A DNA stretch of 64,000 bases. Origin: Rheinheimera riviphila (lineage in GTDB: Bacteria; Pseudomonadota; Gammaproteobacteria; Enterobacterales; Alteromonadaceae). The notes below the pieces were generated by a model that had not been told where the DNA came from, searched no databases, and saw nothing but the letters and a program-made list of their open reading frames with translations. The stretch covers positions 207,474 through 271,473 of the forward strand of contig NZ_SACS01000004.1 in the NCBI RefSeq assembly GCF_004005945.1, written 5' to 3'. Both the position numbers and the translations under genes were made by a program. Numbering within the stretch: the stretch's first letter is position 1; each line of letters begins with the position of its first letter. Below are positions 17,244-27,412 of this stretch, in pieces.

Positions 17244-18995
17244 ATGTTTGGGTTAACCTCAAATTCGGACAATATCGTCAACGCAATTCACAAAACTCAA
17301 GCCGTTATTCAGTTTTCTTTGGATGGACGGATTGAACATGCCAATCAAAACTTTTTGAATTTAATGGGTTATCAGCTCAAAGAAGTGGTGGGCCAACATC
17401 ACAGTATTTTTCTGGAACCCGGCACCGCCAGTACCACGTCCTACCAGCAATTTTGGGCGGACTTGCGCAGTGGCAAATCGCAAACTGCCGAATTTAAACG
17501 TCTGACGAAATCCGGCAAAGTGGTTTGGATCCAGGCTTCATACACGCCGATCCTGAAAAATGGCCGGGTGCATAACGTAATCAAATTTGCTTCTGATGTC
17601 ACAGCTCAGGTGCTCAATCAGGCGAATTTTGAATCGCAATTGCAGGCTATTCATCGGGCGCAGGCGGTGATCGAGTTTGATTTGGAAGGTAAAATCCTGT
17701 TTGCCAATCCAAATTTTCTAAATTTAATGGGCTACAGCCTCAATGAGGTGGTGGGTCAGCATCACCGGATCTTTGTTGATCCAAAAGAAGCGGCGCTTAC
17801 CAGTTACAGCGATTTTTGGCGCAAATTGCGTGAAGGGCAATACCAAACGGCCGAATATAAAAGATTCACCAAAAGCGGTAAGGAAGTGTGGATCCACGCC
17901 ACTTACAATCCAATTAAAGACCCTGACGGGAAGGTCTTGAAAATCGTCAAATTTGCCAATGATATCAGCCATGATATCGCGCAGAAAAAAGACTTTCGTT
18001 TGTTATCGATGGTTGCCAATGAAACTGACAATGCCGTGCTGATTTCCAACTCGGAACGGCAAATTCAGTACGTCAATAAAGGTTTTACCCAGATGACCGG
18101 ATTTTCGCATCAGGAAGTACTGGGGCATGTCGCGCGGGAGTTTTTGGTCGGGCCGAAAACAGACGTAGCCACCCGGGAGCGGATTGACGCTGAATTGTCG
18201 GCACCACGGGCGTTTTATGATGAAATTGAAATTCATCGCAAAGACGGTTCGTCGTTGTGGATTTCGGTGACCAGCAACCCGGTTTATGATGATGCCGGTC
18301 ACCACAGCCATTACATCGCCATTCTGGCAGACATTAGCAAGGTCAAATCGGCCGCGCTGGAGTACCAAACGAGGTTTCAGGCCATTAGTCAGTCGAACTT
18401 AATGGTCGAGTGGAACAAGGCCGGACAGTTGGTCGAGCTGAACGATTATCCGCAGCGGCAGTTTAAGCTGAACAATGAAAACTTCAGTCGCGCCGTGGCC
18501 GACTGGCGCAGTTTTTTAAATCAGGATCAGGCGGCCAAAGTGCTGGCAGGACAAAGTATTGCTGCCGATATTCATGTGCAGGTTGGTACCACCAAACTTG
18601 GCATCGCTGCTACTTTTTGCGCGGTGCGGGATACTTACGGCGATCTGCAGAAAATCATTATGTTTGGCACGGACATTTCCGAGCGCTTGTTGGTGGTGCA
18701 GACCAGTGATCTGGTGATGTCGGAATTGGTCAGCTCCGGCCAGAGTATCAACAATATGGTGTCGTCGATTAACTCAATTGCTGATCAAACCAACTTATTG
18801 GCGCTCAACGCAGCCATCGAAGCGGCGCGGGCAGGAGAAGCCGGGCGTGGCTTTTCAGTGGTGGCTGATGAAGTGCGTCATCTGGCCTCTAAAGCCAGTG
18901 CTTCGGCCAGTGAAATTAATACCGTGGTAGGGAAAAATCAGTCGTTACTCAATAGTTTATCAGCGACTTTGAACAAACTAAATAAGCGGGAATGA
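17244..18995 (+). CDS. Soluble chemoreceptor with tandem PAS domains and a short signalling domain
   Basis: 583 residues from the ATG at 17244 (GGAG 7 nt upstream); a TTG at 17214 is less likely. It has three clear PAS/PAC units. The first two are close copies of each other (both contain FLNLMGY, EVVGQHH and TAE(F/Y)KR). The third is more divergent ([12 protein letters not shown]), and a degenerate fourth region precedes the receptor core. The conserved hairpin tip is present ([19 protein letters not shown]), but the flanking methylation helices are very short. No membrane segment or HAMP domain is seen. It resembles cytoplasmic PAS-sensing receptors such as BdlA or Aer-like proteins; the ligand may be a redox cofactor or an aromatic compound. 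Confidence 0.87.
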   Translation: MFGLTSNSDNIVNAIHKTQAVIQFSLDGRIEHANQNFLNLMGYQLKEVVGQHHSIFLEPGTASTTSYQQFWADLRSGKSQTAEFKRLTKSGKVVWIQASYTPILKNGRVHNVIKFASDVTAQVLNQANFESQLQAIHRAQAVIEFDLEGKILFANPNFLNLMGYSLNEVVGQHHRIFVDPKEAALTSYSDFWRKLREGQYQTAEYKRFTKSGKEVWIHATYNPIKDPDGKVLKIVKFANDISHDIAQKKDFRLLSMVANETDNAVLISNSERQIQYVNKGFTQMTGFSHQEVLGHVAREFLVGPKTDVATRERIDAELSAPRAFYDEIEIHRKDGSSLWISVTSNPVYDDAGHHSHYIAILADISKVKSAALEYQTRFQAISQSNLMVEWNKAGQLVELNDYPQRQFKLNNENFSRAVADWRSFLNQDQAAKVLAGQSIAADIHVQVGTTKLGIAATFCAVRDTYGDLQKIIMFGTDISERLLVVQTSDLVMSELVSSGQSINNMVSSINSIADQTNLLALNAAIEAARAGEAGRGFSVVADEVRHLASKASASASEINTVVGKNQSLLNSLSATLNKLNKRE

Positions 18996-19044
18996 CTGGC
19001 GGCCTGCCGCCAGAATTTGGTAGTTCTTCCGCATTCAGCGCGGC

Positions 19045-19050
19045 TATAAT
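19045..19050 (+). promoter_or_regulatory. -10 element upstream of the FKBP gene
   Basis: Consensus TATAAT at 19045-19050, 29 nt before the chosen start. No clear -35 is visible, so the promoter is only tentatively assigned. Confidence 0.4.
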
Positions 19051-19078
19051 CGCATTTTTCTAAGCGATTGGAGTGAAT

Positions 19079-19420
19079 GTGTCTGCTGAACTAACAATTG
19101 AAGATTTGATCGTCGGCGATGGCAAAGCGGCGGTGCGTGGTGCGCTAATCACCACGCACTATCGCGGTTTTCTGGCTGATGGTACCGAGTTTGATTCCTC
19201 CTATCGCCGGGACGAACCCTTTCAATGTATTTTGAGCAACAACCGGGTCATTCAGGGCTGGATCTTGGGGCTACAAGGGATGAAAACCGGCGGTAAACGC
19301 CGGCTTTGGGTACCGGCAGCATTGGCTTATGGCGAACGGCAGATTGGTACGATGATCCCACCAAATTCTGATTTGACCTTCGAGATTGAACTCTTAGAAG
19401 TACTGACGCGCGATGATTAA
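19079..19420 (+). CDS. FKBP-type peptidyl-prolyl cis-trans isomerase
   Basis: A 113-residue single FKBP domain. The GTG at 19079 is preferred because GGAG ends 5 nt upstream; a GTG at 19073 overlaps that site. Family landmarks are HYRGFLADGTEFDSSY, VIQGWILGLQGMK, AYGERQIGTMIPPNSDL and TFEIELLEV. No signal peptide, so it is cytoplasmic. It accelerates proline isomerisation during protein folding. The insertion typical of SlyD is absent. It is convergent with hisI and shares a terminator with it. Confidence 0.93.
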   Translation: MSAELTIEDLIVGDGKAAVRGALITTHYRGFLADGTEFDSSYRRDEPFQCILSNNRVIQGWILGLQGMKTGGKRRLWVPAALAYGERQIGTMIPPNSDLTFEIELLEVLTRDD

Positions 19421-19438
19421 ATCCCACGTCAGCAGCAC

Positions 19439-19463
19439 AGCCGGCTACTGATGCCGGCTTTTT
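19439..19463. terminator. Terminator between the FKBP gene and the his operon
   Basis: Stem AGCCGGC (19439-19445) / GCCGGCT (19453-19459) with a 7-nt loop and TTTT to 19463. It serves the plus-strand FKBP gene well. The hairpin begins at the stop codon of hisI, so it may also stop the his operon transcript, though the minus-strand T-run is weak. Confidence 0.7.
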
Positions 19464-20071
19464 AACACCTCAATCACATCATTCAGTTGCAGATCCTGAC
19501 TACGCAGCAATACCAGCAAGTGGAAGATTAAATCGGCGGCTTCATTTTTCAGCTCTTCGCGATCACCGGCCATCGCCGCTAATGCCGATTCCACACCTTC
19601 TTCACCGACTTTTTGCGCGATGCGTTTGACGCCACGGGCGAATAACGATGCGGTGTAGCTTGATTTGGGGTCAGCGTGCTGACGCGCGGCGATCACTGCC
19701 TCCAGATCGGTTAAAAAGCTTAAACTCGGGCTATTGGCATTGTTATCGTGCCAGCAGGTTTCGGTGCCGACGTGGCAGGTGGGGCCTTCGGGTAGGGCAA
19801 GCGCCAATAAACTGTCCGCATCACAATCCGTTGCTAACGATTGCACTTTGAGAAAGTGGCCCGAGCTTTCGCCTTTGGTCCAGAGCCGTTGTTTGCTGCG
19901 ACTAAAAAAAGTGACATGGCCTGTGCTCAATGTCTGGCGCAGCGCGTCGCTATTGGCATACCCCTGCATCAACACTTTACCGGAAATGGCGTGCTGGACT
20001 ATTAATGGCAACAAACCGTCGGCCGGCCATTTCAGCATTTCAATGCTGTCGTTATCAAAAATGCTACTCAT
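19445..20071 (-). CDS. hisI: Bifunctional PRA-CH/PRA-PP HisIE
   Basis: A 208-residue fusion. The N-terminal phosphoribosyl-AMP cyclohydrolase (about 1-105) shows [17 protein letters not shown] and the metal cysteines in DCDADSLL and GTETCWHDN. The C-terminal phosphoribosyl-ATP pyrophosphatase (about 115-208) shows QKVGEEGVE and [12 protein letters not shown]. It catalyses steps 2 and 3 of histidine synthesis. Length and domain order match the E. coli enzyme. It overlaps hisF by 4 bp and is the last gene of the operon. Confidence 0.97.
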   Translation of the reverse strand: MSSIFDNDSIEMLKWPADGLLPLIVQHAISGKVLMQGYANSDALRQTLSTGHVTFFSRSKQRLWTKGESSGHFLKVQSLATDCDADSLLALALPEGPTCHVGTETCWHDNNANSPSLSFLTDLEAVIAARQHADPKSSYTASLFARGVKRIAQKVGEEGVESALAAMAGDREELKNEAADLIFHLLVLLRSQDLQLNDVIEVLKSRHQ

Positions 20072-20841
20072 GGCCGGATCTCCACCTTGGCAGCTAATAA
20101 AAACTGCTTTAAATCACTGATTTGAATAATGCCTTTGTGAAACACACTGGCCGCTAAAGCACCGTCAACATCGGCCTGTAAAAACACGTCCTGAAAGTGG
20201 CTCATCTCGCCAGCGCCACCTGAGGCTATCAGCGGCACCTTGCACGCGTCGCGCACCAACTTTAACTGCGCTAAATCATAACCCTGGCGCACACCATCCT
20301 GATTCATACAGTTCAATACAATTTCGCCAGCGCCCAGGCGTTGTACTTCTTTGACCCAATCAACGGTTTGCCAGCGGGTTTTGGCGGTGCGGGACTCGTC
20401 ACCGGTAAACTGATACACCTGATATAAACCAGTGTCTTTATCGAAAAAGCTGTCGATGCCGACCACCACACATTGCTGGCCATAAGCGCGATTCAGTTCC
20501 TGGATGAGTTCAGGGCGTGCTAAGGCCGGGCTATTAACCGAAATTTTATCAGCGCCGAGTTCCAGAATACGGCCAGCGTCTTCCACCGATTTAATACCAC
20601 CAGCGACACAAAATGGAATATCAATCACTTCGGCGATGCGCCGTACCCAGCTTTTATCGACCACGCGGCCATCACTGGAAGCGGTGATATCGTAAAACAC
20701 CAGCTCGTCTGCACCTTCTTCGGCGTAGCGTCTGGCCAGTGGCACAATGTCGCCAATCACTTCATGATTGCGAAATTGCACGCCTTTGACCACCATGCCA
20801 TCGCGCACATCCAGACAAGGAATTAACCGTTTTGCCAGCAT
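20068..20841 (-). CDS. hisF: Imidazole glycerol phosphate synthase subunit HisF
   Basis: A 257-residue TIM barrel starting [20 protein letters not shown]. The two catalytic aspartates are in LDVRDG and [20 protein letters not shown] context ([10 protein letters not shown]). It is the cyclase subunit that joins ammonia from HisH to PRFAR, giving IGP and AICAR. It overlaps hisA by 19 bp and hisI by 4 bp, which suggests tight translational coupling. Confidence 0.98.
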   Translation of the reverse strand: MLAKRLIPCLDVRDGMVVKGVQFRNHEVIGDIVPLARRYAEEGADELVFYDITASSDGRVVDKSWVRRIAEVIDIPFCVAGGIKSVEDAGRILELGADKISVNSPALARPELIQELNRAYGQQCVVVGIDSFFDKDTGLYQVYQFTGDESRTAKTRWQTVDWVKEVQRLGAGEIVLNCMNQDGVRQGYDLAQLKLVRDACKVPLIASGGAGEMSHFQDVFLQADVDGALAASVFHKGIIQISDLKQFLLAAKVEIRP

Positions 20842-21560
20842 GTAATGGCCTCCTCAATGCTAAATTTACCTTCGAGCAAAGCGCGGCCTAAAATCACTCC
20901 GGCGACACCGCTACCGCGTAAACTGCGGATATGTTCAAGGTTGCCAACACCACCAGAAGCTTGCCACTGAATTTGCGGGTATGCTGCCGCGAGTTCTTGA
21001 TAAAGTTCGACATTCGGACCTTGTAAGGTACCGTCACGGCTGATGTCGGTGCAAAGCACATGTTTTGCGCCAGCGGCTATAAAGCCGTCCAGTACTTGCT
21101 CTAAAGTGATATTGGAGGCTTCAATCCAACCGTGGCTAGGCAAGGTTTTTTCGCCTTGGGCGTTAATCGACACATCCAGCGCCAGTACAATGCGATCGCC
21201 GCCGTAAATTCGTAACCACTTTTGCACCAGTTCCGGCTCGCGAATGGCCAGGCTGCCAATCACCACCCGGGAAGCACCGGCGGCAAGTAAATCAATCACA
21301 TCTTGTTCGCTGCGCACACCACCACCGACCTGAATGGGCAAGGTGGCGTCGAGAATCAGTTGTTTTAATAACGTCAGCTGGCGTTTACTGGCATCTTTAG
21401 CGCCACTTAAATCAACCAGATGCAACACGCCGGAACCGGCTTTGGCGTATAAATCACGCAGTTCAAACGGAGTTTGCGTGTAGTGGGTGGTTTGGTCATA
21501 ACTGCCCTGGTACAGGCGGACCGTTTGACCGTCGATCAAATCAATAGCCGGGATAATCAA
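20823..21560 (-). CDS. hisA: Phosphoribosylformimino-AICAR-P isomerase HisA
   Basis: A 245-residue TIM barrel. It begins at a TTG codon (21558-21560) that has AAGGA 7 nt upstream. Residues [18 protein letters not shown] hold the first catalytic Asp, and [14 protein letters not shown] holds the second. It performs the Amadori isomerisation of ProFAR to PRFAR. It lies 47 nt after hisH and overlaps hisF. Confidence 0.98.
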   Translation of the reverse strand: MIIPAIDLIDGQTVRLYQGSYDQTTHYTQTPFELRDLYAKAGSGVLHLVDLSGAKDASKRQLTLLKQLILDATLPIQVGGGVRSEQDVIDLLAAGASRVVIGSLAIREPELVQKWLRIYGGDRIVLALDVSINAQGEKTLPSHGWIEASNITLEQVLDGFIAAGAKHVLCTDISRDGTLQGPNVELYQELAAAYPQIQWQASGGVGNLEHIRSLRGSGVAGVILGRALLEGKFSIEEAITCWQNG

Positions 21561-21607
21561 AATTGGATCCTTTTTAAAACCGGGTTACGCAAAAGTGCAT
21601 GATGCGG

Positions 21608-22249
21608 TTAATTGCCCGCTAAATCTGTGGCACTCAGCGTTATAAAATTCTGTAATAACTTACGGCCAACACTGCTTGAGCGCTCCGGATGGAACTGCAT
21701 GCCAAGGTAATTACCTTTGCCAATAATCGCTGCAAACTGGCTGCCGTAATCGCAGCTTGCCAGCATAAATTCGGACGGCGCCACCGCAAAACTATGCACA
21801 AAATAGACATAGTCTGTTGCAGTTAAGCCATGTAGCAGCGGATGATTGACCGTTTTAGCAAGCGTATTCCAGCCCATATGCGGCAGGCGCAAACCTTTGG
21901 CTTCTAACGGCAACACCTGGCCCGGAATTAACCCTAAACAAGCGACATCGCCTTCAGCGCTGTAGTCGGTCATCAGCTGCATGCCCAAGCAAATGCCAAG
22001 CGTAGGTTGCGTCAGGTTTTGTAGCACTTCGACCAAATTTTTCGCCGAAATATTCGCCATCGCCTGCGCTGCGGTGCCAACACCGGGGATAATCACTTTA
22101 TCGGCGCTTTGAATCACTGCTGCATCGCTACTGATCGCCACACGACAGCCCAAGCGCTCAATAGCACAATACACCGAAGTGATATTGGCGCAGCCGGTGT
22201 CGACAATCACTAATGAAGTTTGCGAATTTTTAGCTAGCAAATCCGTCAT
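21608..22249 (-). CDS. hisH: Imidazole glycerol phosphate synthase glutaminase HisH
   Basis: A 213-residue class I glutamine amidotransferase. The nucleophile elbow is TLGICLGMQLM and the His-Glu pair is in GMQFHPERSS. It releases ammonia from glutamine for HisF. The N-terminal ~13 residues (MTDLLAKNSQTSL) are an extension beyond the usual VIVDTGCANI start. It begins immediately after the hisB stop. Confidence 0.97.
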   Translation of the reverse strand: MTDLLAKNSQTSLVIVDTGCANITSVYCAIERLGCRVAISSDAAVIQSADKVIIPGVGTAAQAMANISAKNLVEVLQNLTQPTLGICLGMQLMTDYSAEGDVACLGLIPGQVLPLEAKGLRLPHMGWNTLAKTVNHPLLHGLTATDYVYFVHSFAVAPSEFMLASCDYGSQFAAIIGKGNYLGMQFHPERSSSVGRKLLQNFITLSATDLAGN

Positions 22250-23320
22250 TTACAACACGCCTTTACTGCTTGGCAGCTCATCGCCGGTTTTTAAAATCGC
22301 CTGGCCCAAAGCGCGGCCAAAGGCTTTAAACAAACCTTCTACCATATGGTGTTTATTGCCAGGCGTGACCGATAGGTGCAATGTCATCAGCATGGCATCG
22401 CTTAAGCTTCTGAAAAAGTGCGGTACCATTTCCAGATTCAGCTCGCCAACCAATCCTGAGCCTAATTCCGCATCAAATTTCAACAAAGGCCTGCCGGACA
22501 AATCTAAGGTGCACTCGGCGCGACATTCGTCCATCGGCAGTACAAAGCCAAAGCGGTTAATGCCGCGTTTGTTGCCAATCGCCAGTTTCAGCGCTTGACC
22601 GAGCGCTAAAGCGGTGTCTTCAACGCTATGGTGATCATCAATATGTAAATCGCCTTTCACCGACACTTGCAGCGAAAAACCGCCGTGGGTGGCAATTTGA
22701 TCCAGCATATGGTCGAAAAAGCCCACGCCGGTGCTGATGTTGTTGCCGCCTTTGCGGTCTAAATCGACACTGACCCGGATATCAGTTTCGCGGGTGGTGC
22801 GCACTACGGTGGCGGTGCGGCCTTTGCTTAAAATTTGTTTGGTGATCTCGCTCCAACCCAGACTTTCGCGGTCATAACGAAAACTCGGCAAGCCCATATT
22901 TTCCGCCAGCTGCACATCGGTTAACCGATCGCCAATCACAAACGAATTGGTAAAGTCGATACGACCTTGTTGCAGATAGTCTTTCACCAGTCCCAATTTA
23001 GGTTTGCGACAGCTACAGTTATCCGCATCAAAGTGCGGGCAAATTAAGGTGTCGGCAAAACGAATGCCTTGTGAATTGAGTAACTGCATCATCTTGTTGT
23101 GCGGCGCATCAAAGGTGTTGCGCGGAAAACTAGCGGTACCAAGGCCATCCTGATTGGTGACCATCACCAGCTGATAACCGGCGTCCTGCAGCTTGAGTAA
23201 TGCCGGCACCAGACCTGGCTCGTACGCCAGTTTTTCCAGCGAATCCAGTTGCTTATCAATGGCTGGCTCTTCGACCATCGTGCCGTCGCGGTCAATAAAT
23301 AAAATCGGTTGGCCAGACAT
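22250..23320 (-). CDS. hisB: Bifunctional histidinol-phosphatase/IGP dehydratase HisB
   Basis: A 356-residue fusion as in enterobacteria. The N-terminal HAD phosphatase has the nucleophile motif [12 protein letters not shown] and a zinc loop with [14 protein letters not shown]. The C-terminal imidazoleglycerol-phosphate dehydratase begins [12 protein letters not shown] and holds [15 protein letters not shown] and [14 protein letters not shown] metal sites. It catalyses steps 7 and 9 of histidine synthesis. It shares one base with the end of hisC. Confidence 0.98.
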   Translation of the reverse strand: MSGQPILFIDRDGTMVEEPAIDKQLDSLEKLAYEPGLVPALLKLQDAGYQLVMVTNQDGLGTASFPRNTFDAPHNKMMQLLNSQGIRFADTLICPHFDADNCSCRKPKLGLVKDYLQQGRIDFTNSFVIGDRLTDVQLAENMGLPSFRYDRESLGWSEITKQILSKGRTATVVRTTRETDIRVSVDLDRKGGNNISTGVGFFDHMLDQIATHGGFSLQVSVKGDLHIDDHHSVEDTALALGQALKLAIGNKRGINRFGFVLPMDECRAECTLDLSGRPLLKFDAELGSGLVGELNLEMVPHFFRSLSDAMLMTLHLSVTPGNKHHMVEGLFKAFGRALGQAILKTGDELPSSKGVL

Positions 23321-24453
23321 TAATTGGCTCCTGTTATTTCAGTTGAATTTGTAGAAGACTGGTTTTTAAAGTATTGGCTTAACGCATCCGTCACCAACGC
23401 CATTTCCGCTGGATTGCCAATCGACACCCGCACCACTTGTGACAGACCGATTTGGCTGGATTGGTTGCGGATTAAAATGCCTTGCGCGGCAATTTTAGCC
23501 ACGCAATCCGCAGCATCCGCCACTTGCAGCAACACATAGTTGGCGTTTGACGGATACACTTGTTTCACCGCAGACTGGGTTTTGGCAAAGGCGATAAACT
23601 CAGCGCGCAGTTGGTTAATGACGACCACACTTTGCTTCATCCGCGCCTGACCAGCCGCTGATAACGCCTGCGTGGCAATTTCCGCGACCGGCGCCGCTAA
23701 CGGGTAAGGCGCAATCATTTGTTTTAGTGCGTTGATAATGGCGGGCGCCGCTAAGGTGAAACCACAGCGCAGGCCAGCGAGCGCAAAGGCTTTGGATAAA
23801 GTGCGCAGCACCACCAGATTTGGATAATCGCTGAGTAAATTCAGCACCGAAGCATCAGGCGCGAATTCAATATAAGCTTCATCGACCACCACTAAAGCTT
23901 TATCCCGATAAAAATCCAACACTTGCAGAATTTGCTGCCGCGGAATTAAATCGCCGGTTGGGTTGTTGGGGCTACAGATAAACACCAGTTTTGGTGTTTC
24001 CGCTTCGAACATCGCCTCTAAATCCAGTGTGAAATCAGGCAGCAAAGGCACGATGGTACGGCTGACCTGATTACTCTCGGCGCTGATGGCGTACATGCCA
24101 TAAGTCGGCGGGCAAATCAGGATGCTATCACCGGCTTGGCCAGCTGTTTTTGGTTCACAAAAACTGCGGATCAGCAGCTCAATGCCTTCATCAGCACCAC
24201 GGCTGACCAGCAGCTGCGATGTATCAACACCGGCATAAGCGGCATAAGCAGCGATGAGCGCTGGTGGCTGACATTCCGGATAACGGTTGTAACTGCCAGA
24301 CAGCTGATATTCCGGCGCTAACGCATTTTCATTGGCGTTCAGCCATACTGCGCCACCACTCATGCTGCTGCGCGCTGAAGCGTAGGGCACTATCGCTTTG
24401 ACTGAATCGCGCGCTAAGGCACTGATATTTAACTTGTTGTCAGAACTGCTCAT
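23320..24453 (-). CDS. hisC: Histidinol-phosphate aminotransferase HisC
   Basis: A 377-residue fold-type I PLP enzyme. The cofactor lysine is in [16 protein letters not shown], with SPNNPTG and VVDEAYIEF upstream, the usual class I/II aminotransferase order. It converts imidazole-acetol phosphate and glutamate to histidinol phosphate. It overlaps hisB by 1 bp; the gap from hisD is 47 nt. Confidence 0.97.
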   Translation of the reverse strand: MSSSDNKLNISALARDSVKAIVPYASARSSMSGGAVWLNANENALAPEYQLSGSYNRYPECQPPALIAAYAAYAGVDTSQLLVSRGADEGIELLIRSFCEPKTAGQAGDSILICPPTYGMYAISAESNQVSRTIVPLLPDFTLDLEAMFEAETPKLVFICSPNNPTGDLIPRQQILQVLDFYRDKALVVVDEAYIEFAPDASVLNLLSDYPNLVVLRTLSKAFALAGLRCGFTLAAPAIINALKQMIAPYPLAAPVAEIATQALSAAGQARMKQSVVVINQLRAEFIAFAKTQSAVKQVYPSNANYVLLQVADAADCVAKIAAQGILIRNQSSQIGLSQVVRVSIGNPAEMALVTDALSQYFKNQSSTNSTEITGAN

Positions 24454-24500
24454 TTGTTTTGAACCTGCTTTATGTAGAACGCGCTTTATTTTGAAACTAC

Positions 24501-25865
24501 TTATTTAGAGCTAACCGGAACTTGTTTAAATTCACTGCTGTGTTTGCTCTGCTTGTCCAAAGCCGTTAACCGCACTTTCACCGCATTGGCATGCGCGGTT
24601 AAACCCTCGGCGCTTGCCAGCGTGATAATGGCCGGACCAATCGCCTTAATGCCCTGACTACTAATGGTCTGCACTGTGTAGCGGCGGTAAAAATCCAGCA
24701 AACTCAAGCTGGAATGGGTACGACTATAGCCATAAGTCGGCAACACATGGTTGGTGCCACTGGCATAATCACCGGCCGATTCTGGGGTCCAGGCGCCGAC
24801 AAAAATGCTGGCGGCGTTGGTCAGTTTGGGCAGCAACTGCTGATCCTGATTAGTCTGAATAATCAAATGTTCCGGCGCGTAGAGGTTTGAAACTTTAGCG
24901 GCAGTCTCTAAATCGGCGGTCAGAATAAAACGACTGTGATCAATGGCTTTTTTGGCAATCATCGCGCGTGGTAATTTCAGCAACTGCTCGTTCATCGCCT
25001 GCATTGTGTTATCCAGTAACTCCTGGCTATTGCTAACCAGCATCACTTGCGAGTCCACACCATGTTCGGCTTGTGATAACAAGTCGGCGGCAACAAAAGC
25101 CGGGCTGGCGGCTTCGTCGGCGATCACCAGTACTTCCGAAGGACCGGCCGGCATATCGATAGCGGCGCCCAGTGGATCTTTACCGACTTGCTGTTTAGCT
25201 TCGGTCACATAGCGGTTGCCAGGGCCGAAAATTTTATCCACTTTGGCAATCGAATCTGTGCCATAAGCCAAAGCGGCAATGGCTTGCGCGCCACCGACGG
25301 TATAAATTTCGCTGATGCCACAAAGCTGCGCCGCATAAATAATTTCCGGTGCAATATCAGATGCTTTGGGTTGACCTGGTGGCGTCACCAATACCACGCG
25401 CCGACAATTCGCCAGCTGTGCCGGCACGCCTAACATCAACACGGTTGAAGGGAGCGGTGCGCTGCCGCCCGGAATATACAAACCAACGCTATCAAAAGCG
25501 GCATGTTTCAGTTCGCAAAGTACACCAGGACTGGTTTCTAACTTGATATCTTTTGGCAACTGCGCACTGTGGAAAGTGCGGATATTGTGGTACGCCAAAT
25601 CTATCGCCGCTTTGCATTCCGCCGTCAGTTTCGCCAGCTGCTGTTGTTGTAACGCATCGGATAACACCAATTCATTACTGTCGACCGCATCAAATTTCTG
25701 ACTGTAAAACCTAAGCGCTTTATCACCGGTGTTACGCACCGCTTTAATAATGCCGCACACTTGCTCTGGTAAATCGTCGGCATTTTTCAGTTTTGGCCGC
25801 GCCAATAAACGTTTTTTACCATCTTCATCTAACTCTGCCCAGACACTGATCCTGACCTCGAGCAT
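24501..25865 (-). CDS. hisD: Histidinol dehydrogenase HisD
   Basis: A 454-residue zinc enzyme that oxidises histidinol to histidine in two NAD-dependent steps. Landmarks are YIPGGSAPLPSTVLMLGVPA, GGAQAIAALAYGT, DMPAGPSEVLVIAD, the metal Gln/His in LSQAEHGVDSQV and SAGDYASGTNHVLPT. GGAG lies 6 nt before the ATG. About 15 residues at the C-terminus (KQSKHSSEFKQVPVSSK) extend past the usual end. Confidence 0.98.
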   Translation of the reverse strand: MLEVRISVWAELDEDGKKRLLARPKLKNADDLPEQVCGIIKAVRNTGDKALRFYSQKFDAVDSNELVLSDALQQQQLAKLTAECKAAIDLAYHNIRTFHSAQLPKDIKLETSPGVLCELKHAAFDSVGLYIPGGSAPLPSTVLMLGVPAQLANCRRVVLVTPPGQPKASDIAPEIIYAAQLCGISEIYTVGGAQAIAALAYGTDSIAKVDKIFGPGNRYVTEAKQQVGKDPLGAAIDMPAGPSEVLVIADEAASPAFVAADLLSQAEHGVDSQVMLVSNSQELLDNTMQAMNEQLLKLPRAMIAKKAIDHSRFILTADLETAAKVSNLYAPEHLIIQTNQDQQLLPKLTNAASIFVGAWTPESAGDYASGTNHVLPTYGYSRTHSSLSLLDFYRRYTVQTISSQGIKAIGPAIITLASAEGLTAHANAVKVRLTALDKQSKHSSEFKQVPVSSK

Positions 25866-25868
25866 GAT

Positions 25869-26777
25869 TTACTCCATCATTTTTTCGATCGGTAACACCA
25901 GTATAGAACTCGCACCCAGTTGTTTGAGCTGTTCCATTGTTTCCCAGAATAAAGTTTCGCTGCTGACCACATGTAACGCCACTAAATCGTCATTGCCAGC
26001 CAGCGGCAGCAACGTCGGGTTTTCAGCACCAGGCAGCAATGCAATCACATCGGCCAGTCGGGCGCGAGGAGCGTGCAGCATAATGTATTTGCTTTCATTG
26101 GCTTGCATCACACCTTGAATACGCGGCATTAGCTTTTTCAAAAGTTTCAGCTGGGTGCTGTCGGTTAAATCACGACGCTGAATAAGCACTGCTTTGGAGC
26201 GGTAAATCACTTCGACTTCTTTTAAACCGTTCGCTTCGAGCGTCGCGCCGGTCGATACCAAATCACAGATCGCATCGGCTAAACCAGCGCGTGGTGCGAC
26301 TTCTACCGAACCTTTTAAATTGACGATGCGGGCATTGACGCCATTTTGTTTTAAATAGCGGTTGAGTAAACGCGGGTAAGTGGTGGCGATGGTTTTGCCT
26401 TCCAAATTTTTGACACCACCGTAGTTTTCTTCCTGTGGCACGGCGATGGATAAACGGCAGCCACCAAAATCAAGCCGTGCCAGCACGGTGTAATCGTAAG
26501 TTTCGTTATCGAGCTGGCGCTGCAGCGACATCTCTTCTAATACGTTTTCGCCGATAATGCCCAGATCGCAGACGCCGTCCATCACTAAGCCAGGAATATC
26601 GTCATCACGTACCCGCAGCAAATCAATGGGCATATTTTCGACATGAGCGATCAGACGCTGTTCACGTAAATTAATTTTCAGGCCGCAACTGGTGAGTAGC
26701 GCTTGTGATTCCTGCGATAACCGGCCGGATTTCTGAATGGCGATCCGTAATCTCTGGCTTTCGTTGGTGACTGTCAT
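25869..26777 (-). CDS. hisG: ATP phosphoribosyltransferase HisG (long form)
   Basis: A 302-residue long-form enzyme, so it needs no HisZ. It begins after a good GAGGA site (7 nt). The PRPP-binding region is in [18 protein letters not shown]. The C-terminal regulatory domain (about 228-300) is expected to bind histidine for feedback inhibition, as in E. coli. It carries out the first committed step of the pathway. It is the first structural gene after the leader peptide and attenuator. Confidence 0.98.
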   Translation of the reverse strand: MTVTNESQRLRIAIQKSGRLSQESQALLTSCGLKINLREQRLIAHVENMPIDLLRVRDDDIPGLVMDGVCDLGIIGENVLEEMSLQRQLDNETYDYTVLARLDFGGCRLSIAVPQEENYGGVKNLEGKTIATTYPRLLNRYLKQNGVNARIVNLKGSVEVAPRAGLADAICDLVSTGATLEANGLKEVEVIYRSKAVLIQRRDLTDSTQLKLLKKLMPRIQGVMQANESKYIMLHAPRARLADVIALLPGAENPTLLPLAGNDDLVALHVVSSETLFWETMEQLKQLGASSILVLPIEKMME

Positions 26778-26850
26778 CTGCTTATCCTCTTGGCAACAGA
26801 GTGCTGTATGAGTGCAACTCGTTGCTATTCGTTAAATTTGTAAAACCGTA

Positions 26851-26888
26851 AAAAACAACAACCCCGGCGTAGTTCCGGGGTTGTTGTT
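26851..26888 (-). terminator. his attenuator (rho-independent terminator)
   Basis: Perfect 14-bp stem: 26854-26867 pairs with 26875-26888 around a 7-nt loop, followed on the minus strand by TTTTT. It lies between the leader peptide and hisG. A competing antiterminator is visible: 26904-26912 can pair with 26870-26878 in eight of nine positions. ATAGCC (26921-26926) can also pair with GGCTAT (26948-26953). This is the arrangement of classical histidine attenuation. Confidence 0.92.
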
Positions 26889-26949
26889 GAATGATTCAAT
26901 GCACCGGAGCTACCATTTTCATAGCCCCTCAGCGACTTAACCTGATTGG

Positions 26950-27000
26950 CTATTTCGGATGATGGTGGTGATGATGGGTCATCAGTGTGAATTGAAGCAT
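26950..27000 (-). CDS. hisL: Histidine operon leader peptide
   Basis: A 16-codon reading frame: MLQFTLMTHHHHHHPK, stop TAG. Six consecutive histidine codons near the end match the design of E. coli HisL (seven His). AGGA lies 8-9 nt before the ATG. When charged tRNA-His is scarce the ribosome should stall on the His run, favouring the antiterminator and allowing hisG transcription. Confidence 0.95.
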   Translation of the reverse strand: MLQFTLMTHHHHHHPK

Positions 27001-27057
27001 GGTTGTTTATCCTGTATTGAGCCTATGGCCAACGCTGTCTGCGTTTTGTTGGTATAC

Positions 27058-27086
27058 AACTTATCGTCTTTTTTTAAGGCTGACAA
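27058..27086 (-). promoter_or_regulatory. Candidate his operon promoter
   Basis: On the minus strand: -35 TTGTCA (27081-27086), 17-nt spacer, -10-like TAAGTT (27058-27063). It sits about 58 nt before the leader ATG. The -35 is good but the -10 is weak. Confidence 0.45.
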
Positions 27087-27412
27087 GAGGGTGCTTTAAA
27101 GTTTATTTATCTGCAAAAGATCTGGTTATTTGGTTAAGTTATTGATTTAAATCTTTATTGTTTTATATTTTTCTGCTTTTAAGTTTTGTTTTGAACGGAA
27201 TTATCTTGGTTGATAATTTATATTTTGGCTAAAATACGCCCTAGTTGTATAGTTTTGTGTGGCGCGTTGCCGCCGATATCTAAAGCAAAATCTAATATTG
27301 CCGACATAGAAGAACAGGTTGTGCCCAATAATGCACTTTTAGCCGGGTTGGCGGACTAACTGCATAACTGCGGCGACGTCAAAGTCGAAATCAGCAACAA
27401 AGGTAATGACCG
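27087..27412. other. AT-rich intergenic stretch upstream of the his operon
   Basis: No gene is confidently supported. The first half is strongly AT-rich and may carry upstream promoter elements for his. The second half (27256-27360) holds a short open frame ending SNIADIEEQVVPNNALLAGLAD on the plus strand, without a good start or ribosome site; it might be a small gene or chance. Confidence 0.3.
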
